Assembly (NCBI GenBank): GCA_003427395.1
Contig: BFEA01000364.1
Span: forward strand, 770,748-805,440
DNA: 34,693 nt
From: Chara braunii
Lineage: Eukaryota; Streptophyta; Charophyceae; Charales; Characeae
Direction: 5' to 3'
The notes below the pieces were generated by a model. The model did not search any database. It was given only the letters and a program-made list of their open reading frames with translations, and was not told the origin of the DNA. Each line of letters opens with the position of its first letter. The first letter of the stretch is position 1. Positions 9,491 through 18,462 of the stretch are shown here, piece after piece. The translations under genes were made by a program, and so were the position numbers.

Positions 9491-10600
9491 TTATATTTGT
9501 TTTTTCATCTTTTTTCTAAAGCAGGGTGAGGATTCCTTGACCCACAATTTTTCCCATTTCTCCTGATGCCTCCACTTGTGTGTAGTATTCCATTAGGTCC
9601 TCCGACAAGGGGGGCCACATTTCCTCCCAAATTTCTTTAGGTAGTTTGTCTATCCCCGAGGTATTCTCTTCTTCCATCTCTAAGAAGGCGGTCTAGATTT
9701 CCTCTTCCAGCAATATTTTTTCCAGAGCCGCGTGTTGTTCGTGTGTTATCCTTTTTGTAAGGGGATCTAAAAACTCCTCAATAATGCGATCCTTCGCTGA
9801 TCCTGATTCCTCCGTCGGGTTGGAGGTAAAAACGTCTTTATAAAAGTCTCTGGCCACTTTTAGACTGTGGGTTGATGAATATGAGACCACTTCCCGTGTT
9901 TTTACAGGATCGTATAGACCCTCTATGGGTGATCTTATGACCCTTGTATGAGCCAGTGCAAAAAATATTGCATCCATTCGTCCTTCTACAAAGTTCTTCT
10001 GACTTCTTCAGCATTTTTCCTCTAATGATAGATCCTTGCCACCTTTTTTGTGCAAATTCCTGTAGTTGTTCTTTAAGTTTTTGAATTGTTGTGGGCTCTG
10101 CTTGAGAGTTTGGATATTATAATTGTTGCAGTTCATAGTTCTATATTTCCTATTGTATATCAATTTCCTTTAAGTTAGCGTATTTTTCTTTAGCCCATGA
10201 CCTCGAAAATTCGTTGCATTTTCAAGCAAAGAAGGTCAGCCCATTGTTAAACCATGCAATCTGTGAGCCGTATTGGTCTCTTGTAGTGCGCCACTACTCT
10301 CATACGTCACTGAGGAACCTTTGAAATTGTCTCAGTTTAAGCAGAGATGTAGTGAGCTAGTAAAAACCCTTGCCTTGGTCCATTTTTTTGCGGAACTGAA
10401 GCAGCACTGCGCATATCTTGTGGTCCACCTCAAACCATGGACTTTGTGGGAAGATGGTCGCAGCTTGCAACGCTCTTTCCAGATCCTCCGGCATAAGGAT
10501 GGGGTCGATTGCTGATCTGGATTGGTGCGAAGTTCCGCAGTTGCGTATACAGGAAAATATTTTTTTTATGAGGGTGCATTCACCGAAAGGAGTCGTATAG
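9491..10600 (-). pseudogene. LINE ORF2 linker between endonuclease and RT
   Basis: A 94-codon open block at 9693-9977 (ARDFYKDVFTSNP, then an acidic stretch ending ALEKILLEEEI) continues in the same frame through a stop into WEEMWPPLSEDLMEYY and on to the RT. The 'FY..lf' helix and the L..pi..eE segment are typical of the pre-RT region of LINE ORF2. The part from 9980 to 10600 is more decayed, but pieces such as WFNNGLTFFAWK and WAKEKYANLKEI are still readable. Confidence 0.6.
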
Positions 10601-11130
10601 AATCTATAGATGCTCTGTCTCGTGGAGTCTGCTAATTATCCCTTCGTCCTCTTCTATATAGGTCGAGCAAGGGGTGAGGATTCTCCACATGTCCAAACTA
10701 CGGTCAGGTGCTGAGACAGAGCACCGCAAAACCTTCTTTAAACACATTCGGGCCCAACTGCCACACAAAATTCCCACGATAATCGTTGGGGACTTCAAAG
10801 TGCCATACACACAAATTACGCAAACCACCTCTACTTCGAGCATGAGGACTGCAGCCCATCTCTCCTCCCTTTTGTTCACCGCTGAGTGGATAACGTCCAC
10901 CCGGGAGTCCAGGGGGACCCAAATTGTCACTCCTACCGAGCCCAGGATCACCGCATAGGTTGTGATTTTTTAAAAGGTCAAACTAGATTGTGTGCCCTCT
11001 TGTGCTCTAGGAAGTCGGTGATGTGAGTTTCCTGGATGTAGATAATGTCTGGCCACTATCTCCCTCCCACTCCTTTGATTTGCTCCAACAACGCTTTTCA
11101 TTTTTGTGGTCTTGTCGTCGCCAACTCATT
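10601..11130 (-). pseudogene. LINE APE-like endonuclease, frameshifted
   Basis: Two overlapping minus-strand frames (10604-10951, 10704-10922) together show GSVGVTIWVPLDSR, ERWAAVLMLEVEVVCVICVYG and SPTIIVG. This pattern of beta strands and 'vYG' resembles the exonuclease-endonuclease-phosphatase domain at the start of LINE ORF2. The GDFN motif expected after PTIIVG is damaged. The enzyme would nick target DNA for target-primed reverse transcription. Assignment rests mainly on position and the strand pattern. Confidence 0.55.
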
Positions 11131-11234
11131 CACGATGAGTGAACGTAGCCCTATCCTTACCAAAGTGGGTCTGTAATATGTCTACTCCCAAGTTGGGCAA
11201 CCCTTGTCTTACTTGTTGTTGCTGGTTCCCAGAT

Positions 11235-11908
11235 TCAAAGTCGTCCATGAGCGGTGAATTTTGCCCAGTCCGGGGGGTCCAACAAAAAGGCATCCTGTAG
11301 GAGGTTGTGTCTGAGGAGTGAGCATAGACAGTGTAGTACATCGGCGTCCCTCCCAAGAGAACTGTCCCTGATTCTTGTCCGATGCACCTCTAATAGTTCA
11401 GCATGGGAGAGCCAGATCAGACCTGCCTCCGCGCAATCACTGAATCGAGCAAAAGCCACTCTTTGTGCCATATGCGCAATTTCTCTTCCAGCTAACCATT
11501 TGACTTCTGCTCCTCGCTCGTACTGCAATGCGACGAGTCTGTCCATATCCAGCGGTAACACCTTTTCACCTTCTACGCCATAGTCCGTGTAAGAGGACCA
11601 ACCCTTCAAAGTGGCCCCACCCTGGTGACCCTTGACTAATGGGGATACGCCTATCTCCCACGTGCCTTTTTTCTTTCTCATCGGGATGAGAGGCACTCCC
11701 TATGACGTTATCTCCCCTACCCCTTCCCCGTGTTCCAAGCACTGCCACAGACGACAGTTAAACATTGTGAAAGGCTCCTTCTCCCAATGTCGGCCGGCAC
11801 TCGAACTGGGGTCCTCTAGAGGTGGTTTGCCTATTGGCTGTTTCTGGGCATCCTCTAGGGGTGTGCCCTGCCCCGGGGTGCTAAGCACTTTCTATATCTC
11901 CGCCTGTG
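11235..11908 (-). pseudogene. LINE ORF1, C-terminal part
   Basis: A 153-codon block (11235-11696) and an upstream 62-codon block in the same frame (11700-11888), separated by a TAG stop, form the second half of ORF1. With the solo LTR and one TGTG copy removed, the frame continues directly from 14526-15031. The segment KVLPLDMDRLVALQYERGAE and the block after it look like a globular RNA-binding domain, but I do not recognise a named family. LINE ORF1 products usually coat the element RNA. An in-frame stop lies a few codons after the LTR junction. Confidence 0.55.
11905..11908. repeat. Target-site duplication TGTG, left copy
   Basis: TGTG immediately precedes the solo LTR and is repeated at 14526-14529 immediately after it. 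Confidence 0.75.
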
Positions 11909-12678
11909 TGTGACGTACTAGCTTCCGGACCTGCGCCATCTTTCGGACCCCTTCCTTTTTCCCGTGTTTTCTCTGCATCCAAATGTGTACAGTTCGGCCC
12001 CGAACCCACCCCTCCCCCCTCCGCTTTTTGTTTGTGGCCGATTAAAGGTACCTCACGGAAATCTGTCAGCTCTTTTTCTTTTGGTTTTTAAATTAAAATG
12101 CATGGGAATTTCGTGCACCTTAGCAACTGCGCTTGAAATTTGGCTCGACAGTTGAGAAATCCCGGAATTATCGGAATGTCGCGCGACCTCCTGCGTGCGA
12201 ATGTTCTCGGCCTCGACCTTGAAAACCCTAGGAAATTCTTATAGAAATATTCAAATATGGATCGACGGAAGACTTTCTTTCTCGCGCCTGTTTTGCGCGC
12301 GGATATGGTACTTTCAATATTGAATAAGCATAGGATTGGGAAAAACTGCAATTGTTTCGGTGGCCATTTCCCTCTTGCTGACCGGCGCCATGTAAGCAAG
12401 CTTCCTCCTCATTCCTCACTTGTGTTCTTCTCACCGTCCTTTTTCGCGCGCACACGTTTTCTTGCCCCCGCCCCCTGTAATTGCTTTTCCCTCCCCTTCT
12501 CAGCGCACGCCTTTTTCCTTCTCCTTCTTGATCATCTGAATCTTGGACCTGTTTCATGCTATCCTTCGCGATCCTCTTCTTCCTGCTCTAAGATCCGCGC
12601 TCAAAAACCCAGTCGATCCTCTCTCCCCATCCAGCCAAGGAGAAACGTCGTGTAAGTTCTTACTGCACGACGATTCTG

Positions 12679-12809
12679 ATTGGCTGAGGTCAAGTCAGGA
12701 GGGATCAACATGGCTTTCGATGGGTGGTCGCTCCAAAACTCTCCTATGTCCTCCTGTGCATTATCCTTCGCCCTTCTCCGCATCTCTCTCCCTTTTCGCA
12801 TCTATAAAT
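12679..12809 (+). promoter_or_regulatory. LTR promoter: inverted CCAAT box and TATA box (solo LTR)
   Basis: CTGATTGGCTGA (ATTGG at 12679-12683) and TATAAAT (12803-12809) are conserved in sequence and spacing in all three LTRs. Transcription would start near 12835, upstream of the LTR ORF. Confidence 0.55.
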
Positions 12810-13773
12810 TCCGTCGGCGCCCCCGCAAAATTTTCTCTCAACTCATCGGCCAGCTTCTGGGAAGTAGTGGCTAGGTGATGTGTAAGATGCGAGTCGGAAA
12901 GTCCTGATGAGCCGACTGTAGACTGGCTGGCGGTACGCTAGATCGCCACGACGGACTGTGGGATCCAGGCAAGCCACATCGAGACTAAGTTGGCGGGGTG
13001 ACGATTGCAGTGGTGGAGGATGACGCGCGACGGCCGGGATCGTCGGTGTTAGAGATGTGGACAGGTGATTTGAGTTGAGCGGATGACTGACCCGGGGCGG
13101 TGTTGGAATTTGATGGCGAATGCGCCATCTTGGTTACGGATCTCTTCTTTGGTGTGACCTTGCGGCGGTAAAGCTGAACCTTCTTTTTCTCCCTCCATCT
13201 CAGTGTAACTCTTCCCTCCAATCTCGATATCCCCGTCTGTTTCAGTCGCAGTTCTCCTTCTCCTTCTTCCTTGTATGGATGGTTCTACGTAATAAGCCAA
13301 AAGTTGGCGTGTGAAGGAATGAGTGTGATGACTATGTTGGAATGGTTTCCTTCCGGAACTCCTCCATTAGTTTCCTGGGTAGTCCCCCGATCTGATGGAT
13401 TTGTCTTGTGAACGGTGGATAAGCATGTATCATCCACTAAAAATTCTTCCCTTAACGCCACCTCGTTGAGAAATTGTATGATTGTCATTTTCGCACCTTC
13501 CACAGTGAATGCATGCATGAAAGATGAGAATGAACGGGTATGAAATCCACCTTGATTAGAACGAGTCGATGACAGGAGCAATGTTGTTGGGATTTGGAAA
13601 TGCAAGAATGCTTTGATTTGTGTACACTCGATCTAAGCACAAAATAGTGACCGTGTCTCGCCACACATGAGCATTTCTTTCTCTTTCACCGAACCCTCTG
13701 TCTGGCCTTTTCGATTGGATTGCAAGGATTGCATGCACGCGATGAATGGTTGAATTATTTCTGATTATTTGCC

Positions 13774-14307
13774 ATGTGGACTAACGGGCTCAACCCTACT
13801 AGGCGACAGCCTCCCGTATCCCCTCTCTGCCCCTTTCCGTATAACGAGGATAGGATGCGTATCTGTGAGTGGGACATACGAGAAGCCGTCGCAAAGATCG
13901 GTGGGCAGTTCTATTTCCCTCCTGAAAATCAGTGTTCTGGGTTCGTAGGTGCTGGGTTTGTCATTGTGGACACGCACTTTCCGCCGTACTCACTACTGCT
14001 ACCCTTTAACGAGTTGATCGTCATTCCATGGCCAGCAATGGCACCCCATTGGCCTAACACCTTGTGTAGTGACTGCCAACGTTTCGATCACTACCAGTCG
14101 AAGGGGTTCCATTACCGAACACGCAACAAGGACGAGCACAAGGAAAGGGCCACACGATTGAGACCTTCCACGTCAGATTCAGAATTGTGTAGTGTGCGGC
14201 ATCGGGAGATAGTGCGAAAACGGGATACTAAATGCGTGCCCGCTCCCTTCCACTCCAAACGACGAGTCGTAGCCCGGTGGGAAGTCCGACAATACTTCTT
14301 GGATTGA
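13774..14307 (+). CDS. LTR-internal ORF, unknown protein (177 aa)
   Basis: This intact ORF lies inside the solo LTR, downstream of its TATA box. The ATG is followed by WTNG, which is shared with the copy at 32853. The protein has CEWDIREAVAKIG near residue 31, FPPENQCSGF, a hydrophobic FVIVDTHFPPYSLLLPFNEL, HWPNTLCSDCQRFD with a C-x2-C pair, and a basic C terminus. I do not recognise the family. Against the copy at 32853-33344, codons 13861-14187 align without indels; I count 33 synonymous and 26 replacement codon differences and 50 identical codons, which indicates past purifying selection. Gag-, pol- and integrase-like motifs are absent. It could be an accessory retroelement protein or a captured host fragment. 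Confidence 0.55.
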   Translation: MWTNGLNPTRRQPPVSPLCPFPYNEDRMRICEWDIREAVAKIGGQFYFPPENQCSGFVGAGFVIVDTHFPPYSLLLPFNELIVIPWPAMAPHWPNTLCSDCQRFDHYQSKGFHYRTRNKDEHKERATRLRPSTSDSELCSVRHREIVRKRDTKCVPAPFHSKRRVVARWEVRQYFLD

Positions 14308-14525
14308 ATTCGAAACTTCCCCACGTCGCGAATCCCGCGCGTGCTGAAACCCGCCAAATCGCTCACTTCTTCAGAACACGGGGGATTTCAGTTCTGTCTG
14401 TGTCCCCACACTCAATTTTCCAAAAATCCTTGGCACACCCCATCTTGCTGTTTTTCGGGGCCTCCTTTCTGCACCCTTAGCGCACCGAACGGAAAGCAGC
14501 GCAGGGCGTGAGGTTGCGCGTCACA

Positions 14526-14529
14526 TGTG
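14526..14529. repeat. Target-site duplication TGTG, right copy
   Basis: TGTG immediately follows the CGTCACA end of the solo LTR and matches 11905-11908. Confidence 0.75.
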
Positions 14530-15490
14530 CCTCCGTTTGTACGCCTGGCTCCGGTCCTTTATTCTCTCCTTCCCGCTTCCGCATCCCATGGGGCCTTTCC
14601 TCCCTCTCGGCTATTCCTTCCTGTTTCTCTGTTTTTGGGCATGGGGGCGGTAGGAGCTCGGCCATGACACGATTACCCACATCAGGCCAGTGTAGCTCAG
14701 GTGGCAGGGGTTCTGTCAAAACTCTCGTAAGGTTGGGGCTTCCATCAAGAATGGAGAAGATGTTCAGGTACTTTGTGTCCCAAAATTCGTCTAACTCCGG
14801 TCCATATCTAACTTTGAGGCTGCTTCGTAGCCAATCCGCTAGCTGAATTAGCTTCTGTTCGATTGGGACGTGCTGGCCCTGTTGTGAGTCACTGCTCTCG
14901 CTGCTATTTTGGTCACCTGGTATCTTAGCATCTTCCATAATTATTTCTCGGGGCGGAGATGAGGGGAGAGGGGACGGACCTACTTCCATCGGGGCCGGGC
15001 CAAAGCTTCCTTCTAGGGGTCCGGGATGCAAGGCTCCTCCCCTCGCCCCCCTTCATTCTGTGTTTGCTGAGTCTCCTTCTGGTTGAGTGGTTGTCCTTCC
15101 TTATTTCCTTCCTTTTTCCTTTCCTCCTTTACCAGTTCTTTTCCTTTGTGATCTTTGTTCCTTATGTCTTGGATTGTCTTTTTACTTACCATTGCCTTCT
15201 CCTCACCTGTACGTTCCCCGGTCCCTTCTTGCAAGTAATCAAGCGGTGACGGGCCCGGCAGGGGAAAGGACTCAGCTTGGTACGGTTGCTGCGGGGGCTT
15301 TCTTGCTCTCCATTCCTGATGCTACAGATGACTGTGCATTTGTGCAGACCCAACTGTGTTTACCTTTCTCGTGCTGCCTTCCAGCGGAGGAGGTTGATGT
15401 GCTTGATGTCATACGGTAAACAAGAGTACATGAAATCCGTTTTGGGCAGGGCCACCGTACCTTCCAACGTGTCCACCCTCTGATTCTTTC
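14526..15490 (-). pseudogene. LINE ORF1, N-terminal part
   Basis: A minus-strand block starting at 15031 is open up to the solo LTR. It contains IEQKLIQLADWLRSSLKV, DEFWDTKYLNIFSILDG and ELHWPDVGNRVMAELL, then a charged Glu/Lys/Arg tail. Further upstream lie a very charged block (15013-15234) and, near 15300-15480, a better-formed block with TLEGTVALPKTDFMYSCL and DIKHINLLRWKAARE, interrupted by one stop. These are probably earlier parts of ORF1 in a shifted frame. No zinc knuckle or coiled coil is obvious. The true start is not determined. Confidence 0.5.
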
Positions 15491-15691
15491 GACGTTCGAA
15501 TCCACCCACTCCCACGTCAATACTGATTAGTATTTGGTGAAAGAATTAGTGTTAAGAAAAGTGGCCCGTGGTGCAGCGTCTACCCCTGGGGCCCCTGGGC
15601 CGTTGTCCCTTTGGAACGGACTGCTGCTCCCATTTTGACACATCCTGTTCGCTCCCAAGCGTCGCCCCCAAGGGTCGCCGCCCGACCCCAC

Positions 15692-15692
<1 letters not shown>
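15491..15692. other. No gene recognised
   Basis: Short stretch between the LINE and the (CT)n tract. Open frames here run into the microsatellite and encode Ser-Leu or Arg-Glu repeats. Confidence 0.4.
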
Positions 15693-15770
<78 letters not shown>

Positions 15771-15930
15771 NNNNNNNNNNNNNNNNNNNNNNNNNNNNNN
15801 NNNNNNNNNNNNNNNNNNNNNNNNNNNNNNNNNNNNNNNNNNNNNNNNNNNNNNNNNNNNNNNNNNNNNNNNNNNNNNNNNNNNNNNNNNNNNAAATTCA
15901 TTGCTCCAGCTCTCTGTCTCTGTCTCTGTC

Positions 15931-15991
<61 letters not shown>
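15693..15991. repeat. (CT)n / (CA)n microsatellite with assembly gap
   Basis: (CT)n at 15693-15770 runs into 123 N (15771-15893). AAATTCATTGCTCCAG follows, then (CT)n with TGTCTC variants to 15970 and (CA)n to 15991. The gap is most likely unresolved microsatellite; its real length is unknown. Confidence 0.9.
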
Positions 15992-16075
15992 TCCGTGTTG
16001 AGCCCAGATTCGAGCTCATGGCCTGTTGACGAACAGGTCTCTATCTGTCATGTTATGCGGCTGCCCTGTGGGAAA
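15992..16075 (-). other. Possible tRNA-derived SINE remnant
   Basis: On the minus strand this reads CAGGGCAGCCGCATAAC...CATGAGCTCGAATCTGGGC, with a B-box-like AGCTCGAATC and flanking complementary GAGC/GCTC bases, then (GT)n(GA)n. It resembles the 3' half of a tRNA with a long variable arm, but no acceptor stem can be drawn. A microsatellite directly after a tRNA-like head is common in SINEs. Confidence 0.3.
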
Positions 16076-16200
16076 GGCCCTTCTTAACCCAATCCCTCTC
16101 ACAATCCCACCGCCAAAAGATGCGTCACATCACGGGCCCTTCGCCGCTTGGGCGAAAGTAACTTCCTAATGTTCCACCAACTTGAAGGGAGCATCGCCGA

Positions 16201-16284
16201 AAGAGCAGAGAACAGCACAGCTGCTAGATTCGAGCTTTCCCTTTTCGCTCATTTGGCAGCGCAGTTCTGCTGTTCTCTGCTCTT
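16201..16284. repeat. Perfect 17-bp inverted repeat with 50-nt loop
   Basis: AAGAGCAGAGAACAGCA at 16201-16217 pairs exactly with TGCTGTTCTCTGCTCTT at 16268-16284. The loop has a further GCTG / CAGC pairing. Downstream, TTCTCTCCCCTTCTCTG is repeated twice (about 16292 and 16320). It may be a small-RNA-type hairpin or the ends of a short inverted-repeat element. Confidence 0.8.
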
Positions 16285-16354
16285 CCTCCTATTCTCTCCC
16301 CTTCTCTGGTATTTGTGCTCTTCTCTCCCCTTCTCTGCCATTCTCATACACAAG

Positions 16355-16433
16355 TCGACAAAAAAAAAGCATGACTTTCGAGGTTGAACCAACTTGTCCA
16401 TCAAAAAGAAAGAGAGAAAGGAACAAAGAGAAA

Positions 16434-16494
<61 letters not shown>
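16355..16494. repeat. Partial dispersed-repeat copy followed by (GA)n
   Basis: ACAAAAAAAAAGCATGACTTTCGAGGTTGAACC matches part of the GT-linked repeat family in segments. After a purine-rich bridge, (GA)n runs from about 16436 to 16494. Confidence 0.55.
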
Positions 16495-16496
<2 letters not shown>

Positions 16497-16509
16497 GGTA
16501 AATCCTTAT

Positions 16510-16700
16510 CCATCAGTCAGATGAATCCCGGGCAGACTGTCGCGGTTGAACCTCCTGATGAGTTGGTGAAAGTCCGACGAAAAGGTGTGGCAAAGTCATA
16601 CTTTTTTTTGTGGAGTTGTGTAGAGCGAATATGAGAACACGCACACATACACACAGAGTGAATATGACAACAAACACACACACACACGCACACACACACG
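16510..16700 (-). repeat. GT-microsatellite-linked dispersed repeat, copy B
   Basis: The reverse complement reads (GT)n, TTGTCATATTC, CTCTACAC, an A-run, GTATGACTTTG and CGGACTTTCACC. That is the same order as at 337-472, with an extra GT-rich and ATATTC insertion in this copy. Confidence 0.6.
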
Positions 16701-16968
16701 CGTGATTTGTTGTGCAATACGAACATAAAAAAAAAAGATACAGAAACGCTATTGTGGATAGCAGGAGCATCGCAAATAACCACTTTTTCTCTGGCAACCT
16801 GCTTTGAAAATTGTACTCGAACACATCTCCCTGGTCCTGGCACGAGACGCCACCACAACCGAGGGGCGAGATTGCTCCTACCTCCACAATTAGTCAGCCC
16901 ATTGGAAAAGTGACCTACCACGTCCAATCAAAATGAAATCGCGCAAACAAAGTATGTATGTGTCTTTG
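16701..16968. other. No gene recognised
   Basis: Mixed sequence with an A-run near 16729. No domain appears in any frame. Confidence 0.4.
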
Positions 16969-17021
16969 TAGTACACACACACACACACGCAGACGGACAG
17001 ACAGACACGGACACACACACA

Positions 17022-17056
<35 letters not shown>

Positions 17057-17057
17057 N

Positions 17058-17127
<70 letters not shown>
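16969..17127. repeat. (CA)n / (GA)n compound microsatellite with one N
   Basis: CA-rich variants from 16969, pure (AC)n at 17024-17056, a single N at 17057 and (AG)n at 17058-17127. The N sits exactly at the switch of repeat motif, so it probably marks an assembly join. Confidence 0.9.
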
Positions 17128-17129
<2 letters not shown>

Positions 17130-17596
17130 GGCGCCACTTGTTCGATCTTTGTTTTGGCCACGATCATCGTTAAGCTTCTACAGACAGACTTGACTTTAAT
17201 ACAACCGTTTTACCTGAGACCCAAATCACGCCTATCATAACTTCTATGTGATGCGGCTTCTGCCTACAAGACCCACACAACTCCCAGTCCTGAACAGAAT
17301 GAAGACCGAATCACGTGTATGACCTTACGCCTCGTACGGAGCTACGCGTCCCACTCTTCGTGCCAAATTGCGGGCATCATAGGAGGGTTCCGCCAGTGGA
17401 CTCCTTCGCGACACTCGCGACACTCAGCAGCTCGCGGCGCGCCCCCACTCACTCCTAATCGGACGGCCTTTCCAACTGCCGCCGACCAGACTCTCGGACC
17501 CTAGACTCACCGTTTCCACTACCTGTCGCCCGCCAACCGCCCCTTCCCTCCCCTACCACTTTGCCACCTCCCAGACTAGCTCACCTCTGCCATTGC
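17128..17596. other. Downstream flank of the DUF4360-type gene
   Basis: Lies 3' of the gene on the minus strand. I see no AATAAA signal on that strand in the first 100 bases beyond the stop. No other gene is recognised. Confidence 0.4.
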
Positions 17597-18208
17597 TTAG
17601 CATTTTCCCCAGACGAGATTCCAGACTTGGTTGAAGTAGCAATCCACGGAGCCACTTCCAACAAATCCGTTACCCTCGGACGGATACCCGGGGCCAGGGG
17701 TCAGCCGGGCTTCCAAGCCGAGAATGAGGTCCCTGGACACGCCGCAGCTGCTGTAAATCAGGGTGAGGAACTTGTCCGTGACCTTGAAGTGCTCCTCGAC
17801 TTCTCCTGTGAAGTTGCGCACGAAGCGAGCCGTCCCTGGCAGCCCGGAGAAGTAGTACCACGTCTGAATGGTCGCCACGGTGCCCGCATCAAGCTGCATG
17901 TACCCGCTCGTTGTGACCGTCCCCACCGACACGAAAAATTCTTCCGGATAGCTCAGCTTGACCCTTACCACGCAGCTGTGTCTCCGGGCCGCCAGCAATT
18001 CGTCCGTGGAAGCGTAGAACTTGCTGAACGCGACCGTCAGCGCCTGACCGTCGTTCGAGATGTAGCCGAAAGCAGTCCCGGGAGGACAGCCGCTGCCTGC
18101 ACAGCTGAGCGATTCAATCTTCACCAATCCGGGCGGCGGACAAGTGGTAGCGGCTCCCTGGGCGGCCAGCTGGAGCAACAGCGGCAGTAGCAGCAGCAGC
18201 GTCGTCAT
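17597..18208 (-). CDS. Secreted DUF4360-family protein (203 aa)
   Basis: This single-exon ORF begins with a textbook signal peptide (MTTLLLLLPLLLQLAAQGAA) and ends in WNLVWGKC. The mature part matches the DUF4360 pattern in order: PPPGLVKIESLSCAGSGCPPG, a VAFSKFYAS strand, SCVVRVKLSYPEEF, GYMQLDAGTVATIQTWYYFS, an IYSSCG motif, then SVDCYFNQVWNLVW and a final Cys. Seven cysteines remain after signal cleavage, and NFT is a possible N-glycosylation site. About 200 residues is the usual family length. I chose the internal Met because it places the signal peptide at the N terminus; the frame is open for 38 more codons to 18322. The function is unknown; the family is known mainly from fungi and bacteria as secreted proteins. 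The gene is intact and G+C-rich by eye. Confidence 0.82.
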   Translation of the reverse strand: MTTLLLLLPLLLQLAAQGAATTCPPPGLVKIESLSCAGSGCPPGTAFGYISNDGQALTVAFSKFYASTDELLAARRHSCVVRVKLSYPEEFFVSVGTVTTSGYMQLDAGTVATIQTWYYFSGLPGTARFVRNFTGEVEEHFKVTDKFLTLIYSSCGVSRDLILGLEARLTPGPGYPSEGNGFVGSGSVDCYFNQVWNLVWGKC

Positions 18209-18423
18209 TGCCGCAGTAGGAAAGACAGATTGCTGTAGTACACTCTGTGCCTGTGTCACGACCACGTTCAGCTCCCTCGTTTTCGCGGTCTTCCGAGTTG
18301 GCTTTGACAGCGGAGGGTCCACCCGTCTTCGGGACTAACGGGCGGAGATCACAGGTGCAATCAGTCCAGTCGATCATCAGTCTGGCAACAGATGCCAACC
18401 TTCTGGAATAGGTAATGGGTCCC

Positions 18424-18462
18424 TTTATAGTGACAGTATTCAGGGAACCGTATGTATTTATA
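18424..18462 (-). promoter_or_regulatory. Candidate TATA boxes for the DUF4360-type gene
   Basis: On the minus strand, TATAAATA (18462-18455) and TATAAA (18429-18424) lie about 250 and 215 nt upstream of the chosen ATG. Either would give a leader of roughly 180-220 nt. That leader contains the upstream in-frame ATG at 18322 and an overlapping 94-codon upstream ORF from 18398, which could affect translation. Confidence 0.4.

Larger units (their letters stand above)
11909..14525 (+). mobile_element. Solo LTR, same family as the element at 19915-33624
   Basis: The LTR starts TGTGACG and ends CGTCACA, a perfect 7-bp inverted terminal repeat identical to that of the LTRs at 19915 and 30881. It is bounded by a 4-bp duplication TGTG. 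Internal landmarks are collinear with both other copies: a GCATGGGAA block near 12100, an inverted CCAAT box, a TATA box, a GGAAGTAGTGGCTAGGTGATG-like block near 12858 and the LTR ORF. It is clearly older or of another subfamily than the 5' and 3' LTR pair. It arose by LTR-LTR recombination after insertion into LINE ORF1. Confidence 0.9.
5190..15490 (-). mobile_element. Degenerate LINE (non-LTR retrotransposon), nested insertions
   Basis: On the minus strand, coding blocks follow in LINE order from right to left: a charged ORF1, an APE-like endonuclease, a non-LTR reverse transcriptase, a zf-RVT zinc motif and a C-terminal tail. Frames are readable over hundreds of codons but carry several stops. 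Three later insertions interrupt it (11909-14525, 8813-9318, about 6764-7310). Without them the element would be roughly 6-7 kb, normal for a plant LINE. Both termini are approximate: I saw no target duplication or terminal poly-A. LINEs copy themselves by target-primed reverse transcription; this copy is dead. Confidence 0.85.

Noticed and set aside
15527-16087. ORFs of about 155 codons across the N gap
   Set aside because: Ser-Leu / Arg-Glu repeats from (CT)n with unknown residues from N.
17561-18190. 209-codon plus-strand ORF
   Set aside because: Antisense shadow of the DUF4360-type gene, whose minus-strand reading has a signal peptide and family motifs.
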